This document shows, piece by piece, positions 32,995 through 41,315 of a stretch of DNA of 64,000 nt (positions are counted from its first letter, which is position 1; each line of letters begins with the position of its first letter). The DNA is taken from NCBI RefSeq assembly GCF_002015075.1, contig NZ_MUXZ01000011.1:1-64000 (forward strand). The letters are read 5' to 3'. This DNA comes from Canicola haemoglobinophilus (lineage in GTDB: Bacteria; Pseudomonadota; Gammaproteobacteria; Enterobacterales; Pasteurellaceae). The notes beneath the pieces were generated by a model. The model worked only from the letters and a program-made list of their open reading frames with translations. It made no database searches and was not told the DNA's origin. The position numbers were made by a program, and so were the translations under genes.

Positions 32995-33208
32995 CTTGAT
33001 ACTGGCGATAAAAGGTACAAAGCGCGCGAATACCCGAAACACGATTTTCCCCAAGCTCTGCTAAAATAGCATCAAATTCAACGGCTAATTCAGTAGGAAG
33101 TGACAAACTAATCTGCTTGATTAGCCCTTGTTCGCGCAATTTCTTCATATGTGCTGCTGCAGTTTTAGCCCGTAGTTTTTTGCTGTGTTCTGTGTTTGAA
33201 TTTGCCAT
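32990..33208 (-). CDS. Ribbon-helix-helix regulator, module 2
   Basis: 72 residues. A basic N-terminus (SKKLRAKTAAAHMKKLREQG) is followed by IKQISLSLPTELAVEFDAIL and AELGENRVSGIRALCTFYRQ. It is diverged from the module 1 protein but in the same position and orientation. It lies downstream of the 22-residue hydrophobic peptide ORF on the same strand. Confidence 0.75.
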   Translation of the reverse strand: MANSNTEHSKKLRAKTAAAHMKKLREQGLIKQISLSLPTELAVEFDAILAELGENRVSGIRALCTFYRQYQG

Positions 33209-33227
33209 GTTTTACCCTTGCTTTTTA

Positions 33228-33246
33228 TGCTTGAATTGTTTAAGAT
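33228..33246 (+). promoter_or_regulatory. Antisense-RNA promoter, module 2
   Basis: TTGCTT (33228-33233), 17-nt spacer, TAAGAT (33241-33246). It has the same -35 and spacing as module 1, and the preceding bases (TTACCYTTGCTTTTTA) are conserved between modules. Confidence 0.65.
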
Positions 33247-33293
33247 TGGAGCCATCGGGGGAATTCCTCAATTTTCCCCCTTTGGATTAGCGT

Positions 33294-33362
33294 TTAGTAA
33301 GCTGGAGAACTTACTACCAACAACGCTAATAAGATTATGATGATTGCTAGAGATTTCATCAT
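33294..33362 (-). CDS. Ibs-like type I toxin peptide, module 2
   Basis: 22 residues: MMKSLAIIII at the N-terminus, LLALLVV in the middle, SSPAY at the end. The MMK start, single hydrophobic helix and S-x-PAY end are those of E. coli Ibs toxins. GGAG sits 7 nt before the first ATG. The promoter at 33441-33468 has a perfect TATAAT. DNA encoding the PAY-stop end (TAGTAAGCTGG on the plus strand) is shared with module 1. Confidence 0.65.
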   Translation of the reverse strand: MMKSLAIIIILLALLVVSSPAY

Positions 33363-33378
33363 TCTTACTCCGTATTAT

Positions 33379-33410
33379 GCCCCGTAACTGAACAAGTCGG
33401 GGCTTTCTTG
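33379..33410 (+). terminator. Terminator of antisense RNA, module 2
   Basis: GCCCCG / CGGGGC stem with a 13-nt loop followed by TTTCTTGTAT. In the opposite sense the same hairpin lies in the toxin mRNA leader. Confidence 0.65.
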
Positions 33411-33440
33411 TATCTAACGCCCTCTGCTTTAGATGTTTTT

Positions 33441-33468
33441 ATTATACTAAAGATAATAATAAAAGCAA
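33441..33468 (-). promoter_or_regulatory. Toxin mRNA promoter, module 2
   Basis: On the minus strand TTGCTT (33468-33463), 16-nt spacer, TATAAT (33446-33441), about 75 nt before the double ATG. Confidence 0.65.
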
Positions 33469-33480
33469 GTTTTTCATAAA

Positions 33481-33506
33481 AAAATCGCTAAAATTTAGCG
33501 ATTTTC
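33481..33506 (-). terminator. Terminator at the end of ogr
   Basis: AAAATCGCTAAA / TTTAGCGATTTT perfect stem overlapping the last codons of ogr. It is symmetric enough to work in both directions. Confidence 0.7.
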
Positions 33507-33764
33507 TTCATCTAATAATTGCCTAATTTTTTCTTTATCTTCTTTTGAAAGTTGGCGAAGTGTTAATGTGAGGAGTTTATCTTTTGTCAGTAAAGATGAT
33601 GACGTAGAATGACTAAACTCTAAATTAAAAACAAATTTGTGTTGGCATTTTTTATTACGGCAAGAACAATATAGCTTATTAAAATTGCTGTGTATTCGAT
33701 CAGTACGTGTAACAATTGCTTTAGAGTTGCAAACATCGCAGTAAATATCAAGCGTTCTAGCCAT
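33495..33764 (-). CDS. ogr: Ogr/Delta-like late transcription activator
   Basis: 89 residues. Zinc-binding cysteines C9-x2-C12-x22-C35-x4-C40 reproduce the P2 Ogr/P4 Delta spacing exactly (YCDVC ... CSCRNKKCQHKF). Family members activate late promoters with host RNA polymerase. It lies just upstream of the leftward portal/terminase genes and next to the accessory modules. Its targets would include the divergent P/O gap (36681-36870). Confidence 0.9.
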   Translation of the reverse strand: MARTLDIYCDVCNSKAIVTRTDRIHSNFNKLYCSCRNKKCQHKFVFNLEFSHSTSSSLLTKDKLLTLTLRQLSKEDKEKIRQLLDEENR

Positions 33765-33843
33765 TTAATAATCCTTTCACCATTAAATAATTGAGCTTAT
33801 TTTATCAAAACACTGTGATTTCATACAGAATAAAAACGAAGAA

Positions 33844-34869
33844 TTATTCTTTTTTATCGGGTTGTTTAAACTTGATTTTTAAAGAGTTTTTAATTTCTGG
33901 ATCCCTATTGATTGATTCAGCAATAATATCTTGTAGTGGTAAAACCTCATCAGCTTGATATGCTTCACGAATTTTTAGCGGGTCGCCAAGCCCCGCCGTA
34001 TTCACAGGAATAATGCCACTGAGTCCAGGAGGGAATCTGTGTGAGGTAAGCACGTCTTGCGCTGAAATATTTTTAATATTCGCGAACTCGTCTTTTTGTC
34101 CTGTGTCACCAATCGGAATAACTTTTAAGCCGTCGGGATGACCGTTAGCGATATTTACAAACATTGAACGGAAATTTCCAACGCCCTTAGAGTCGCGGAT
34201 TTTTTCCGCGATTTCATCTTCCATTTCTTCCGTCATATCGGGATCGGTTGAGTAAAGAATAAAGCCCATGTGCGCACCGTTTGAGTAGTAACGGCGACGG
34301 AATATCGTTGCATCAGAGTTTAAAAGCGCAGATGTAATCCCGCCGACATAGTCAGGCGAGCCATAAACTTGCTGCATAGGATCGTATAATTTAATAAAAA
34401 TAATGTCGTTTTTGTTGTATTCGTAAATATCGGCTTTCGTATCATAAAGCGATTTTCTCATTAAATATTTATAGTTCCCGTCTTTACAAACTCGCATATA
34501 AAGCGATGATAAAACGTGTAAGCGCACGACTTGCCCGAACGCATTGCGAATTTTTAACAGCGCAACATCGCCGAATTGAATTAAGTTTAGGCATAGTGCA
34601 CGCATATCCATTTTTGATAATAACGCCCCGCCCATATAGCCCGCGCTAATCATATTTGCGCGGCTATGAAGTATGCCCCCATGTTGTGCATTTTGGTGCG
34701 GCAATTTTGCGAGCGCGTGGCGGTTGATTGGTGGCATAAAGCAGTTATAAATATCATCGTGCATAAGTCCCACATAATCCAGCGCAGGCGCGGCAGAATA
34801 AGAGTAATCCGAGCCATTTATTGAAATAATCGACGTGCTTTTTACGTTTTTTTGTTTATTTTTAGCCAT
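33844..34869 (-). CDS. Portal protein (P2 gpQ/HP1 type)
   Basis: 341 residues of the PBSX/P2 portal family. Conserved segments are the N-terminal YVGLMHDDIYNCFMPPINRH and QVYGSPDYVGGITSALLNSD, then SHRFPPGLSGIIPVNTAGLG. Twelve copies form the DNA entry ring of the capsid. It is transcribed leftward after the terminase ATPase with a 5-nt gap. Confidence 0.93.
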   Translation of the reverse strand: MAKNKQKNVKSTSIISINGSDYSYSAAPALDYVGLMHDDIYNCFMPPINRHALAKLPHQNAQHGGILHSRANMISAGYMGGALLSKMDMRALCLNLIQFGDVALLKIRNAFGQVVRLHVLSSLYMRVCKDGNYKYLMRKSLYDTKADIYEYNKNDIIFIKLYDPMQQVYGSPDYVGGITSALLNSDATIFRRRYYSNGAHMGFILYSTDPDMTEEMEDEIAEKIRDSKGVGNFRSMFVNIANGHPDGLKVIPIGDTGQKDEFANIKNISAQDVLTSHRFPPGLSGIIPVNTAGLGDPLKIREAYQADEVLPLQDIIAESINRDPEIKNSLKIKFKQPDKKE

Positions 34870-34874
34870 TTTTT

Positions 34875-36680
34875 TTACATTCTCCAGCCACGCGACTTAC
34901 GGCGCGGCTTATCTGTGAGTGATTTCTTGTTGATCGCGTTCGCAATTGCAAAAAATACGTCCGCGTGTTGTGTTTTTACTGTTCTTTCAGCAATAAAAGT
35001 CATTGTATTGCCACTTTTCGTTGATGTATGTTTAATCATTAAAAAAGAAGGCACAATGTCGCGTTCGTTTTCGTCCCATTCTATTTGCTCATGTTCAACG
35101 AGATCGTGAACTTTTAGCACCATTTCCGTTTTAGATTCGGGGTTATAGAGCAGTGGCACGGCTTTCCGCCCCGCAAATTCTTTTACTTGTTCATAAACGC
35201 CATAACCTACGCCAGTCGCATCTATCCCGATATAAGTCATATTATATTTTTCAAAGAGTTGCTTAATTTGCGCAGCTTGATATTTGTACGAAAGCCCATT
35301 CCACTGATAGCGAGCCAGAACGCGATACTTCTCTTTCAATAATGCGGGCGGTGCGACAATGACAAAGCTAGCCCCGTCGCCACTATGCGCGGGATCATAT
35401 CCGCCCCACACTTCACGCGCACCGAATGGGCGTGCATCGTTTGGATTGTGATCTTTCCATTTCGTAATATCCACGCCGCACTTCAAGAGTTTTTTAATGT
35501 TGAAAATAGAGTCCGCATCATCGACCCACACACACATAAACAACTGTGCAAACGCGTATTTACTGTATTTTTGTTTTAGCGTGTCAATGTCGAAAAGCAC
35601 ACCCGCGCCGCCTTTGAGCGCATCTTCAATTGTGATTACATAACGCCAAGTACCATCCGGGCAAACGCGCCCGCCGTCGCGCATTTCTGCAAAACTTGGA
35701 AAAGCTACATTTGCTCGTTTCGGATCGCCTTCTTTCCACATATCGCCAGACCAGAACGCGTAAGACGGATGAAATTTAGAAGACGGCGTAGAAAAATAGG
35801 TTTCACGCCAATGCTTATGTGTTGCCATTGCCGATGAAACTGTGTTGAACCGCTCAAAATCCCGAATCCAAGCGTATTCATCGCCATAAACATGACCGCT
35901 ATTCCCTTGCGATGTGTTCGCGTTCGTTGCTAGAAAGTGCAATTCAGCGCCATTGCTTAAAATAATCGGACTACCTTTTAATTCCACGTCGAAATATTCG
36001 CGCGCCATTTTGATAATGTACGTTTTAAAAATTTCGGCTTGTCGTTTCGACGCCGATAAAAATATTTGATTGTCGCCCGTCAGTATCGCATCTTCCAATG
36101 CTTCAAATGCAAAATAGTAAGTCGCACCAATTTGTCTAGATTTAAGAATATTCCGCACGCTATGATGCTTATTCGCGCGGCAATGTTTCTGATAGTCAAA
36201 AAGGCTATCAATAAACGGCTGCATCATTTCTGGTGTAACGTGGGAAATGTCATTTCTGGCCCGCTTTTTGTTTTTCTTTTTACCCTCGTTACCGTCGCCA
36301 GAATCCGCGAAATCGCCGAAACTTTCCGATAAAGTAACCGCACTTTTTTGCGCGTTTGCCGCTTTTTTTGCGCGTTGTTTTTTGTACTCAATATCTTTAT
36401 CGATCAATGCCTCAAGTTCTTTGATTTCCTGATCTGTTTTGTTCTCGCGTTCGGTGAGCGTGATAATGCGTAGCGCGATTAATTCTTCAATGCCGTTTTC
36501 ATTGATCAGATTGCGCCAGTTATATTTTTCCGCCCAGTAGTAGATCGGGCGAGCAGAATTAAGCCCTAATTCTTTCGCAATTTCATTCGGCGTCCATTTT
36601 TTCAAATAAAGAAATTTAGCCGAGTAAATCACTTCATCATCATAGCGTTTTGTTTTTCTTATTCTGAGCTTGGTTGTCAT
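34875..36680 (-). CDS. Terminase large (ATPase) subunit (P2 gpP)
   Basis: 601 residues. The N-terminal HTH (WTPNEIAKELGLNSARPIYY) binds DNA. The adenine/P-loop-like NILKSRQIGATYYFAFEALE and VYGDEYAWIRDF (Walker B) are followed by the nuclease-like region GGYDPAHSGDGASFVIVAPP. It packages DNA from cos with gpM. It is divergent from the capsid operon. The 190-nt gap 36681-36870 should carry the two Ogr-dependent late promoters, although I see no clean TGT-N12-ACA site. Confidence 0.93.
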   Translation of the reverse strand: MTTKLRIRKTKRYDDEVIYSAKFLYLKKWTPNEIAKELGLNSARPIYYWAEKYNWRNLINENGIEELIALRIITLTERENKTDQEIKELEALIDKDIEYKKQRAKKAANAQKSAVTLSESFGDFADSGDGNEGKKKNKKRARNDISHVTPEMMQPFIDSLFDYQKHCRANKHHSVRNILKSRQIGATYYFAFEALEDAILTGDNQIFLSASKRQAEIFKTYIIKMAREYFDVELKGSPIILSNGAELHFLATNANTSQGNSGHVYGDEYAWIRDFERFNTVSSAMATHKHWRETYFSTPSSKFHPSYAFWSGDMWKEGDPKRANVAFPSFAEMRDGGRVCPDGTWRYVITIEDALKGGAGVLFDIDTLKQKYSKYAFAQLFMCVWVDDADSIFNIKKLLKCGVDITKWKDHNPNDARPFGAREVWGGYDPAHSGDGASFVIVAPPALLKEKYRVLARYQWNGLSYKYQAAQIKQLFEKYNMTYIGIDATGVGYGVYEQVKEFAGRKAVPLLYNPESKTEMVLKVHDLVEHEQIEWDENERDIVPSFLMIKHTSTKSGNTMTFIAERTVKTQHADVFFAIANAINKKSLTDKPRRKSRGWRM

Positions 36681-36870
36681 TTAGGTTCTTTTTATAGTTT
36701 TTAGGGGTATTTTGACAATGCAAAGACCAGTAGCAAAGTAACAAAAAATAGGTTATGGACGGTTATTAAAGATAGTGGGGTTATATCCAAACATATCCGA
36801 ATTTAATCGCATGATTTATAGAAAAAAATCAGGAAAATTAACATCAATTACATGAAATTCAGGTGTAAAG

Positions 36871-37752
36871 ATGGGAAATAAAACCGAATTAGTTACAGAT
36901 TTTGTATGTGTTGCGACGTCAGGAAATACGATAGATGGTCGTCATATTGACGCGCAAGACCTTAAAGATATGGCAGAAACCTACGATCCAGCAAAATATA
37001 CGGCGGTCATTTGGTGGGAGCATTGGCGTTGGCGTAATTTTGGGCGCGTCGTTGAAGTAAAAACAGAAGACGGCGAAGACGGAAAAACGCGTTTATATGC
37101 GCGCATTGCGCCTTCACTTGAAATGATTGAGTTAAACAAAGAAGGGCAAGGGCTTTTTACTAGCATTGAAATTACGCCGAATTTTGCAAACACTGGGCGC
37201 GCATATTTGAGTGGGTTAGCCTTTACCGATCAGCCGGCAAGTCTTGGAACAACCCAGCTTAATTTTTCAAAGCGTATCAAAGATGAAAGCGTAAAAGTAG
37301 GCAATTGCGAGCAATTAGATTTTTCAAAAATCACCTTTTCAGAAGATGAAACGCGCGAAAGCCTTTTAAATAAATTTTTTAATCTTGGGAAAAAACTGTT
37401 TGGTACTAACGAAGTGATAACAGAAATTCCCGCAATCACTCCCGACAATAATAATAAAAAAGAGGAAAACGAAATGACCGAAGAACAGTTCAACAAGCTG
37501 ATCGGTGCGGTGCAAGGCTTGGGCGAGAAAATCGACCAGCATTTTAATGCACAGCAACCCCAAGTAGTGACAGAAGAACAAGAACCGGCAGAAAAACCGG
37601 TAGAAACGGGTGTCACAGCCGATCAATTCAACAAACTTATGCAACAAGTAGAAGACCTGGGCAATAAGTTTAATCAAGCGTTAACCCAAGAAGTAACGCA
37701 AGTGCCGAATGTTGTACCTACGGCAGAGAAAAAATTCAACATGGCGATTTAA
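36871..37752 (+). CDS. Capsid scaffold / maturation protease (P2 gpO)
   Basis: 293 residues. The N-terminal serine protease domain has the expected triad positions D22, H51 (IWWEHWRW) and S98 (LFTSIEITPNF). The C-terminal half is a Gln/Glu-rich scaffold with two related helices (TEEQFNKLIGAVQGLGEKID and TADQFNKLMQQVEDLGNKFN). It directs capsid assembly and cleaves the head proteins. It is first of the rightward late operon, 3 nt before the capsid gene. Confidence 0.9.
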   Translation: MGNKTELVTDFVCVATSGNTIDGRHIDAQDLKDMAETYDPAKYTAVIWWEHWRWRNFGRVVEVKTEDGEDGKTRLYARIAPSLEMIELNKEGQGLFTSIEITPNFANTGRAYLSGLAFTDQPASLGTTQLNFSKRIKDESVKVGNCEQLDFSKITFSEDETRESLLNKFFNLGKKLFGTNEVITEIPAITPDNNNKKEENEMTEEQFNKLIGAVQGLGEKIDQHFNAQQPQVVTEEQEPAEKPVETGVTADQFNKLMQQVEDLGNKFNQALTQEVTQVPNVVPTAEKKFNMAI

Positions 37753-37755
37753 AAA

Positions 37756-38784
37756 ATGAATAAAACAGCACAAGAATTATTTTACAGCTTAATCAGCGAC
37801 GCCGCGGAATATTACGGCGCAAACCCCGCTTTAGCACTAGCGGGCAAGCAATTTAGCATTGAGGCCCCGAAAGAAAGTGTTTTATTAGGCGCAATTCAAC
37901 AGCGATCTAACTTCTTAGAAAAAATCAATTGTGTTTTAGTAAAAGATATTAAAGGTCAATTGATCTACGGTGCGACAGAAAAAGGCATCACAGGACGCAA
38001 AGCCGATGGACGCTATACAGCAACGCTGGATGCATCGGGTTATGTCTATGAATGCCAACCGACGGATTCGGGCGTGCTTATCCCGTGGCCGAAGTTAGAC
38101 CAATGGGGGCATTTAAAAGACAAATTCGCGTCATTGTATGCCGAGTTCGTACAAAATCAGATCGCGCTAGATATGATTAAGATTGGATTCTACGGCACGT
38201 CCGTCGGCACAAACACAAGCGATGCTAATCTAGCTGATGTGAATGTAGGCTGGATTCAGTTTGTGAAAGATAACAAAGCAACACAAATTTTAACGCAAGG
38301 CGCGAACAGCGGTGAAATTCGCTTATTTGGTGAAGGCGCGGACTATGTCAACCTTGATGAATTGGCTTACGACTTAAAACAAGGCTTAGATGCACGCCAT
38401 CGCGACGCAGGCGATCTTGTGTTCTTAGTTGGTGCAGACTTGGTAGCGAAAGAGGCAAGCCTTGTTTACAAAGGCAATGGCTTGATTGCAACTGAAAAAG
38501 CAGCATTGAACACACACGACTTGATGAAGTCATTCGGCGGTATGCCGGCGATGATTGTGCCGAATATGCCACCGCGTGCGGCAATCGTGACTAGCTTGAG
38601 CAATCTTTCAATCTATACGCAAGAAGGTTCAATCCGTCGCGGAATGAAAGATGACGATGATAAAAAAGCGGTACGCGATTCTTATTATCGTAACGAGGCT
38701 TATGCGGTCGAAGATTGCGGTAAGTTTATGGCGCTTGACTTCACAAAAGTGAAGTTATCTGACGGCAAAGGAGCTTGGAAGTAG
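37756..38784 (+). CDS. Major capsid protein (P2 gpN)
   Basis: 342 residues. The conserved phage_capsid P2 segments YECQPTDSGVLIPWPKLDQW, FYGTSVGTNTSDANLADVNV and the C-terminal SIRRGMKDDDDKKAVRDSYY are present. It forms the T=7-type HK97-fold shell. It lies directly after the scaffold gene. Confidence 0.94.
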   Translation: MNKTAQELFYSLISDAAEYYGANPALALAGKQFSIEAPKESVLLGAIQQRSNFLEKINCVLVKDIKGQLIYGATEKGITGRKADGRYTATLDASGYVYECQPTDSGVLIPWPKLDQWGHLKDKFASLYAEFVQNQIALDMIKIGFYGTSVGTNTSDANLADVNVGWIQFVKDNKATQILTQGANSGEIRLFGEGADYVNLDELAYDLKQGLDARHRDAGDLVFLVGADLVAKEASLVYKGNGLIATEKAALNTHDLMKSFGGMPAMIVPNMPPRAAIVTSLSNLSIYTQEGSIRRGMKDDDDKKAVRDSYYRNEAYAVEDCGKFMALDFTKVKLSDGKGAWK

Positions 38785-38789
38785 TAAAT

Positions 38790-39656
38790 ATGGGCGTGCG
38801 CGAATTTCAAGAGCAAATCAGAGCTTTACAACAGATTCAACAAGCGACAAATGACAGCACTTTACAAAGTGAAGTCGTTGCACAGCATGGAAATGATTAC
38901 TCCGTGCTAGAAATCGCGCTTGCGAATGATGTCAATGCAATTCGCGCGCTCCCGACGCTTGAGCTACGAGCAGAACACAAGCGCAACCGCTTTTTACCGA
39001 AGTGGTTGCCGTTTGTTGATGAATATTTAGAGAAAAAGGCAGTTTATCAGAATGATTATTTTGCTTATTGCATTGTGTATTTGTTTGACGTGGGCGATTT
39101 CGACAAAGCTTTACAGCTATCTGAAATTGCAATCGAGCAAAAACAAAGTTTGCCAGCGCGTTTTAATTCGACTTTGCCGAATTTTATCGCGGATCAAATC
39201 TTTACCTGGGCGAATAAAACAGCAAGTGCGGGCGGTTCGGTTGAGCCATATTTTACACAGGTGTTTGAAAACGTAGCGACGAAGTGGCAATTGCACGAAA
39301 TCGTCAAATCGAAATGGCTAAAAATGGCCGCAGCACTGCTTTTAAGAAATGAAAATGGCGAAGTGAAGGCATCGGGAATTGATGATCCCGATAGCCTGAT
39401 CTTAGCAATTAAATTGTGTATTCGAGCGTTTCAGCTCAATCATAAAAGCGGCGTGAAAAGTATGATTGAACGCTGCTATATGCGCCTTAGCGCATTGGAA
39501 AAAGAGGGGGTATTTACCCCGAATGAGCTTACCCCAGTGCCCGCTCTTAGCTTGGACACGGTTGAAATTAATTTTTCAGAAGTCGTTAAAAAGTTAAGAC
39601 GCGGGCAACTTAATGAAGAAGTAAAAGAATGTTCAATGGCAGAAATCAACAATTAG
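38790..39656 (+). CDS. Terminase small/endonuclease subunit (P2 gpM)
   Basis: 288 residues from ATG 38790, with GGAAG 8 nt upstream. A TTG five codons earlier is in frame but unlikely. The segment ALPTLELRAEHKRNRFLPKW and the YLFDVGDFDKALQLSEIAIE helix are gpM-like. It makes the staggered cut at cos with gpP. It overlaps the head-completion gene by 28 nt. Confidence 0.88.
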   Translation: MGVREFQEQIRALQQIQQATNDSTLQSEVVAQHGNDYSVLEIALANDVNAIRALPTLELRAEHKRNRFLPKWLPFVDEYLEKKAVYQNDYFAYCIVYLFDVGDFDKALQLSEIAIEQKQSLPARFNSTLPNFIADQIFTWANKTASAGGSVEPYFTQVFENVATKWQLHEIVKSKWLKMAAALLLRNENGEVKASGIDDPDSLILAIKLCIRAFQLNHKSGVKSMIERCYMRLSALEKEGVFTPNELTPVPALSLDTVEINFSEVVKKLRRGQLNEEVKECSMAEINN

Positions 39657-40081
39657 AAAATACTGTTATTTTAAACAGTGGATTTTGGGCGGATATTAAT
39701 ATTGCGGAATTTCAAAAAGAAAGAAATATCCCGCTGCAAATGCCGGTTGAAACAGTAAAGTCGGCGCTAATCACAGCGATGCAAGAATTAGCGCTGGATT
39801 TAAAAGAGGTTGAACAACGCTATAAAGCACGTGGCATAAACAACGTGCGAGAAATAGCAGAAAGTACAGTGAACAACGAAAATCCCGCACAAACACTGTA
39901 TAAAAAAGCAGTTTTTGCACGAGCAAAAGCGGATCTATTACCTGAGTTTTTTGCGTTATCGTCGCGCGAAGTTCATCAAAACCGCGACTACGTAGAAGAA
40001 CAAAAGAGCTTGTTAGCTGAGGCAACGCGCGCTATTCGCACGTTAAAAGGCAAGAGACGGGGATCGGTGCATTTAATATGA
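39629..40081 (+). CDS. Head completion protein (P2 gpL)
   Basis: 150 residues, helical (ALITAMQELALDLKEVEQRY). It sits at the gpL position, overlapping both the terminase gene upstream and the next gene (ATGA-type overlap). It stabilises the filled head at the portal. Assigned mostly by position and size. Confidence 0.8.
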   Translation: MFNGRNQQLENTVILNSGFWADINIAEFQKERNIPLQMPVETVKSALITAMQELALDLKEVEQRYKARGINNVREIAESTVNNENPAQTLYKKAVFARAKADLLPEFFALSSREVHQNRDYVEEQKSLLAEATRAIRTLKGKRRGSVHLI

Positions 40082-40611
40082 GAAAAATGCTTTATCAACA
40101 GCTAACCGAATTTTTGCTCACAAAGTTGCCTGAGCGTTATCACGCGCACTTTCACGCGTGGATAGAAAACGGCAAATTACTCAATCAAGGCAAACGTATC
40201 ACAGATACGGGAATTGAGATCGCGCATATTCAATATGACGCCGTTTTATTTTTTGATGAATTCCCATTTCGGGAAATTTCAGCACAAAAAATAATGGCAG
40301 ATATTCAAATTTGGCTAAATGAAAACGACTATCTGCGCGATGTGTTAGATGAATATGAAACGCCGTTTGAACTAGAGATTATCAATGATGACGTGGCGGA
40401 TTTAACGTTCACAATCTCTTTTCAAGAACCTTTAACCGCCATCGAAGACGAAAGCGGCGATCTTGAAATTGACGGTAAAACATATCGACTTGATGAAATC
40501 GAAATTAATATCGTGAACAGCATTGATCTTGTCTATCCAACGCCGAAAATGCCGCAAGAACAAAGCCATGCGCAGCACGATGATGCATTGAAAGAAACGA
40601 TCATGTTATGA
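40078..40611 (+). CDS. Tail completion protein (P2 gpR-like)
   Basis: 177 residues, acidic (AVLFFDEFPFREISAQKIMA, DIQIWLNENDYLRDVLDEYE). Order and 4-nt overlaps with both neighbours fit gpR. It joins tail to head or finishes the tail end. Confidence 0.8.
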   Translation: MRKMLYQQLTEFLLTKLPERYHAHFHAWIENGKLLNQGKRITDTGIEIAHIQYDAVLFFDEFPFREISAQKIMADIQIWLNENDYLRDVLDEYETPFELEIINDDVADLTFTISFQEPLTAIEDESGDLEIDGKTYRLDEIEINIVNSIDLVYPTPKMPQEQSHAQHDDALKETIML

Positions 40612-41297
40612 AACCGGCAATCAAAATGGGCGTAAATCCAGACGATTTACGCGATTTTCTGAAAGCGTTAGAGCTTTTAAATATACCGCCGAAAAAGAAA
40701 AAAGAAATTTTAATCCGCACGTTGCAGGCAATGAAAAGACGTGCGATGAAAAGTGCAAGTAATCAACGCACCCCAACGGGTTCAAGCTGGAAACCTCGTA
40801 AGAATGGCAATGCGAAGATGTTGCGGCGTATTGCGAAACTCTTAAATTCACAAGCGCTGACAGAAAATAAAGCGCGCTTGCACTATACAAAAAAACGAAC
40901 AGGGCAGATCGCAGAAGAACACCAACGCGGGCTAGATCACGAATTTAAAAAGCGCGACTTTAAAAAAGAGCCGGCAGGCACACCGAATGACCCAGCGACA
41001 ATGCGACAAGCGAAAAAATTGCGCGATCTTGGCTATACAGTGCCAAGTGGTACGACGAAAAGCGGAAAAAAACGCTATCGAAGACCGAGCGCGCGTGAGA
41101 TTGTCGCGACGTTATCACGCGCAAAAGCAAGTTTACTTATCCGCTACTTTCAAGAGAAAGAAGGAAAAGGTAAAGGCAAAGGTTTAACAAAATGGATTAT
41201 TCCAACTGAATTGCGCCCGTTTTTAGATGAACGGGAAAAAGAAAATGCCGAGATTTTAAAAGAATTTATTTTGAAGTTTTCGGGTATCGAAAAATAA
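40608..41297 (+). CDS. Phage virion morphogenesis / tail completion protein (gpS)
   Basis: 229 residues, strongly basic. The signature AMKRRAMKSASNQRTPTGSS with WKPRKNGNAKML is that of the gpS family. It is longer than P2 gpS (150 aa) by an added basic central part. It follows gpR with an ATGA overlap. Confidence 0.85.
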   Translation: MKPAIKMGVNPDDLRDFLKALELLNIPPKKKKEILIRTLQAMKRRAMKSASNQRTPTGSSWKPRKNGNAKMLRRIAKLLNSQALTENKARLHYTKKRTGQIAEEHQRGLDHEFKKRDFKKEPAGTPNDPATMRQAKKLRDLGYTVPSGTTKSGKKRYRRPSAREIVATLSRAKASLLIRYFQEKEGKGKGKGLTKWIIPTELRPFLDEREKENAEILKEFILKFSGIEK

Positions 41298-41315
41298 CAA
41301 TAAGAGGATCAAGAA

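Larger units (their letters stand above)
33253..33410 (+). ncRNA. Putative Sib-like antisense RNA, module 2
   Basis: About 155 nt from the predicted start to the terminator at 33379-33410. It is complementary to the 22-residue peptide ORF and its Shine-Dalgarno. A 5' hairpin GGGGGAA/TTTCCCCC-type opens the RNA. It is predicted from promoter, terminator and overlap only. Confidence 0.55.

Noticed and set aside
36681..36870. Ogr-binding TGT-N12-ACA motif in the divergent P/O gap
   Set aside because: No convincing match by eye, so no site is annotated although late promoters are expected there.
38775..38789. TTG start for the terminase endonuclease gene
   Set aside because: ATG 38790 has the better-placed Shine-Dalgarno.
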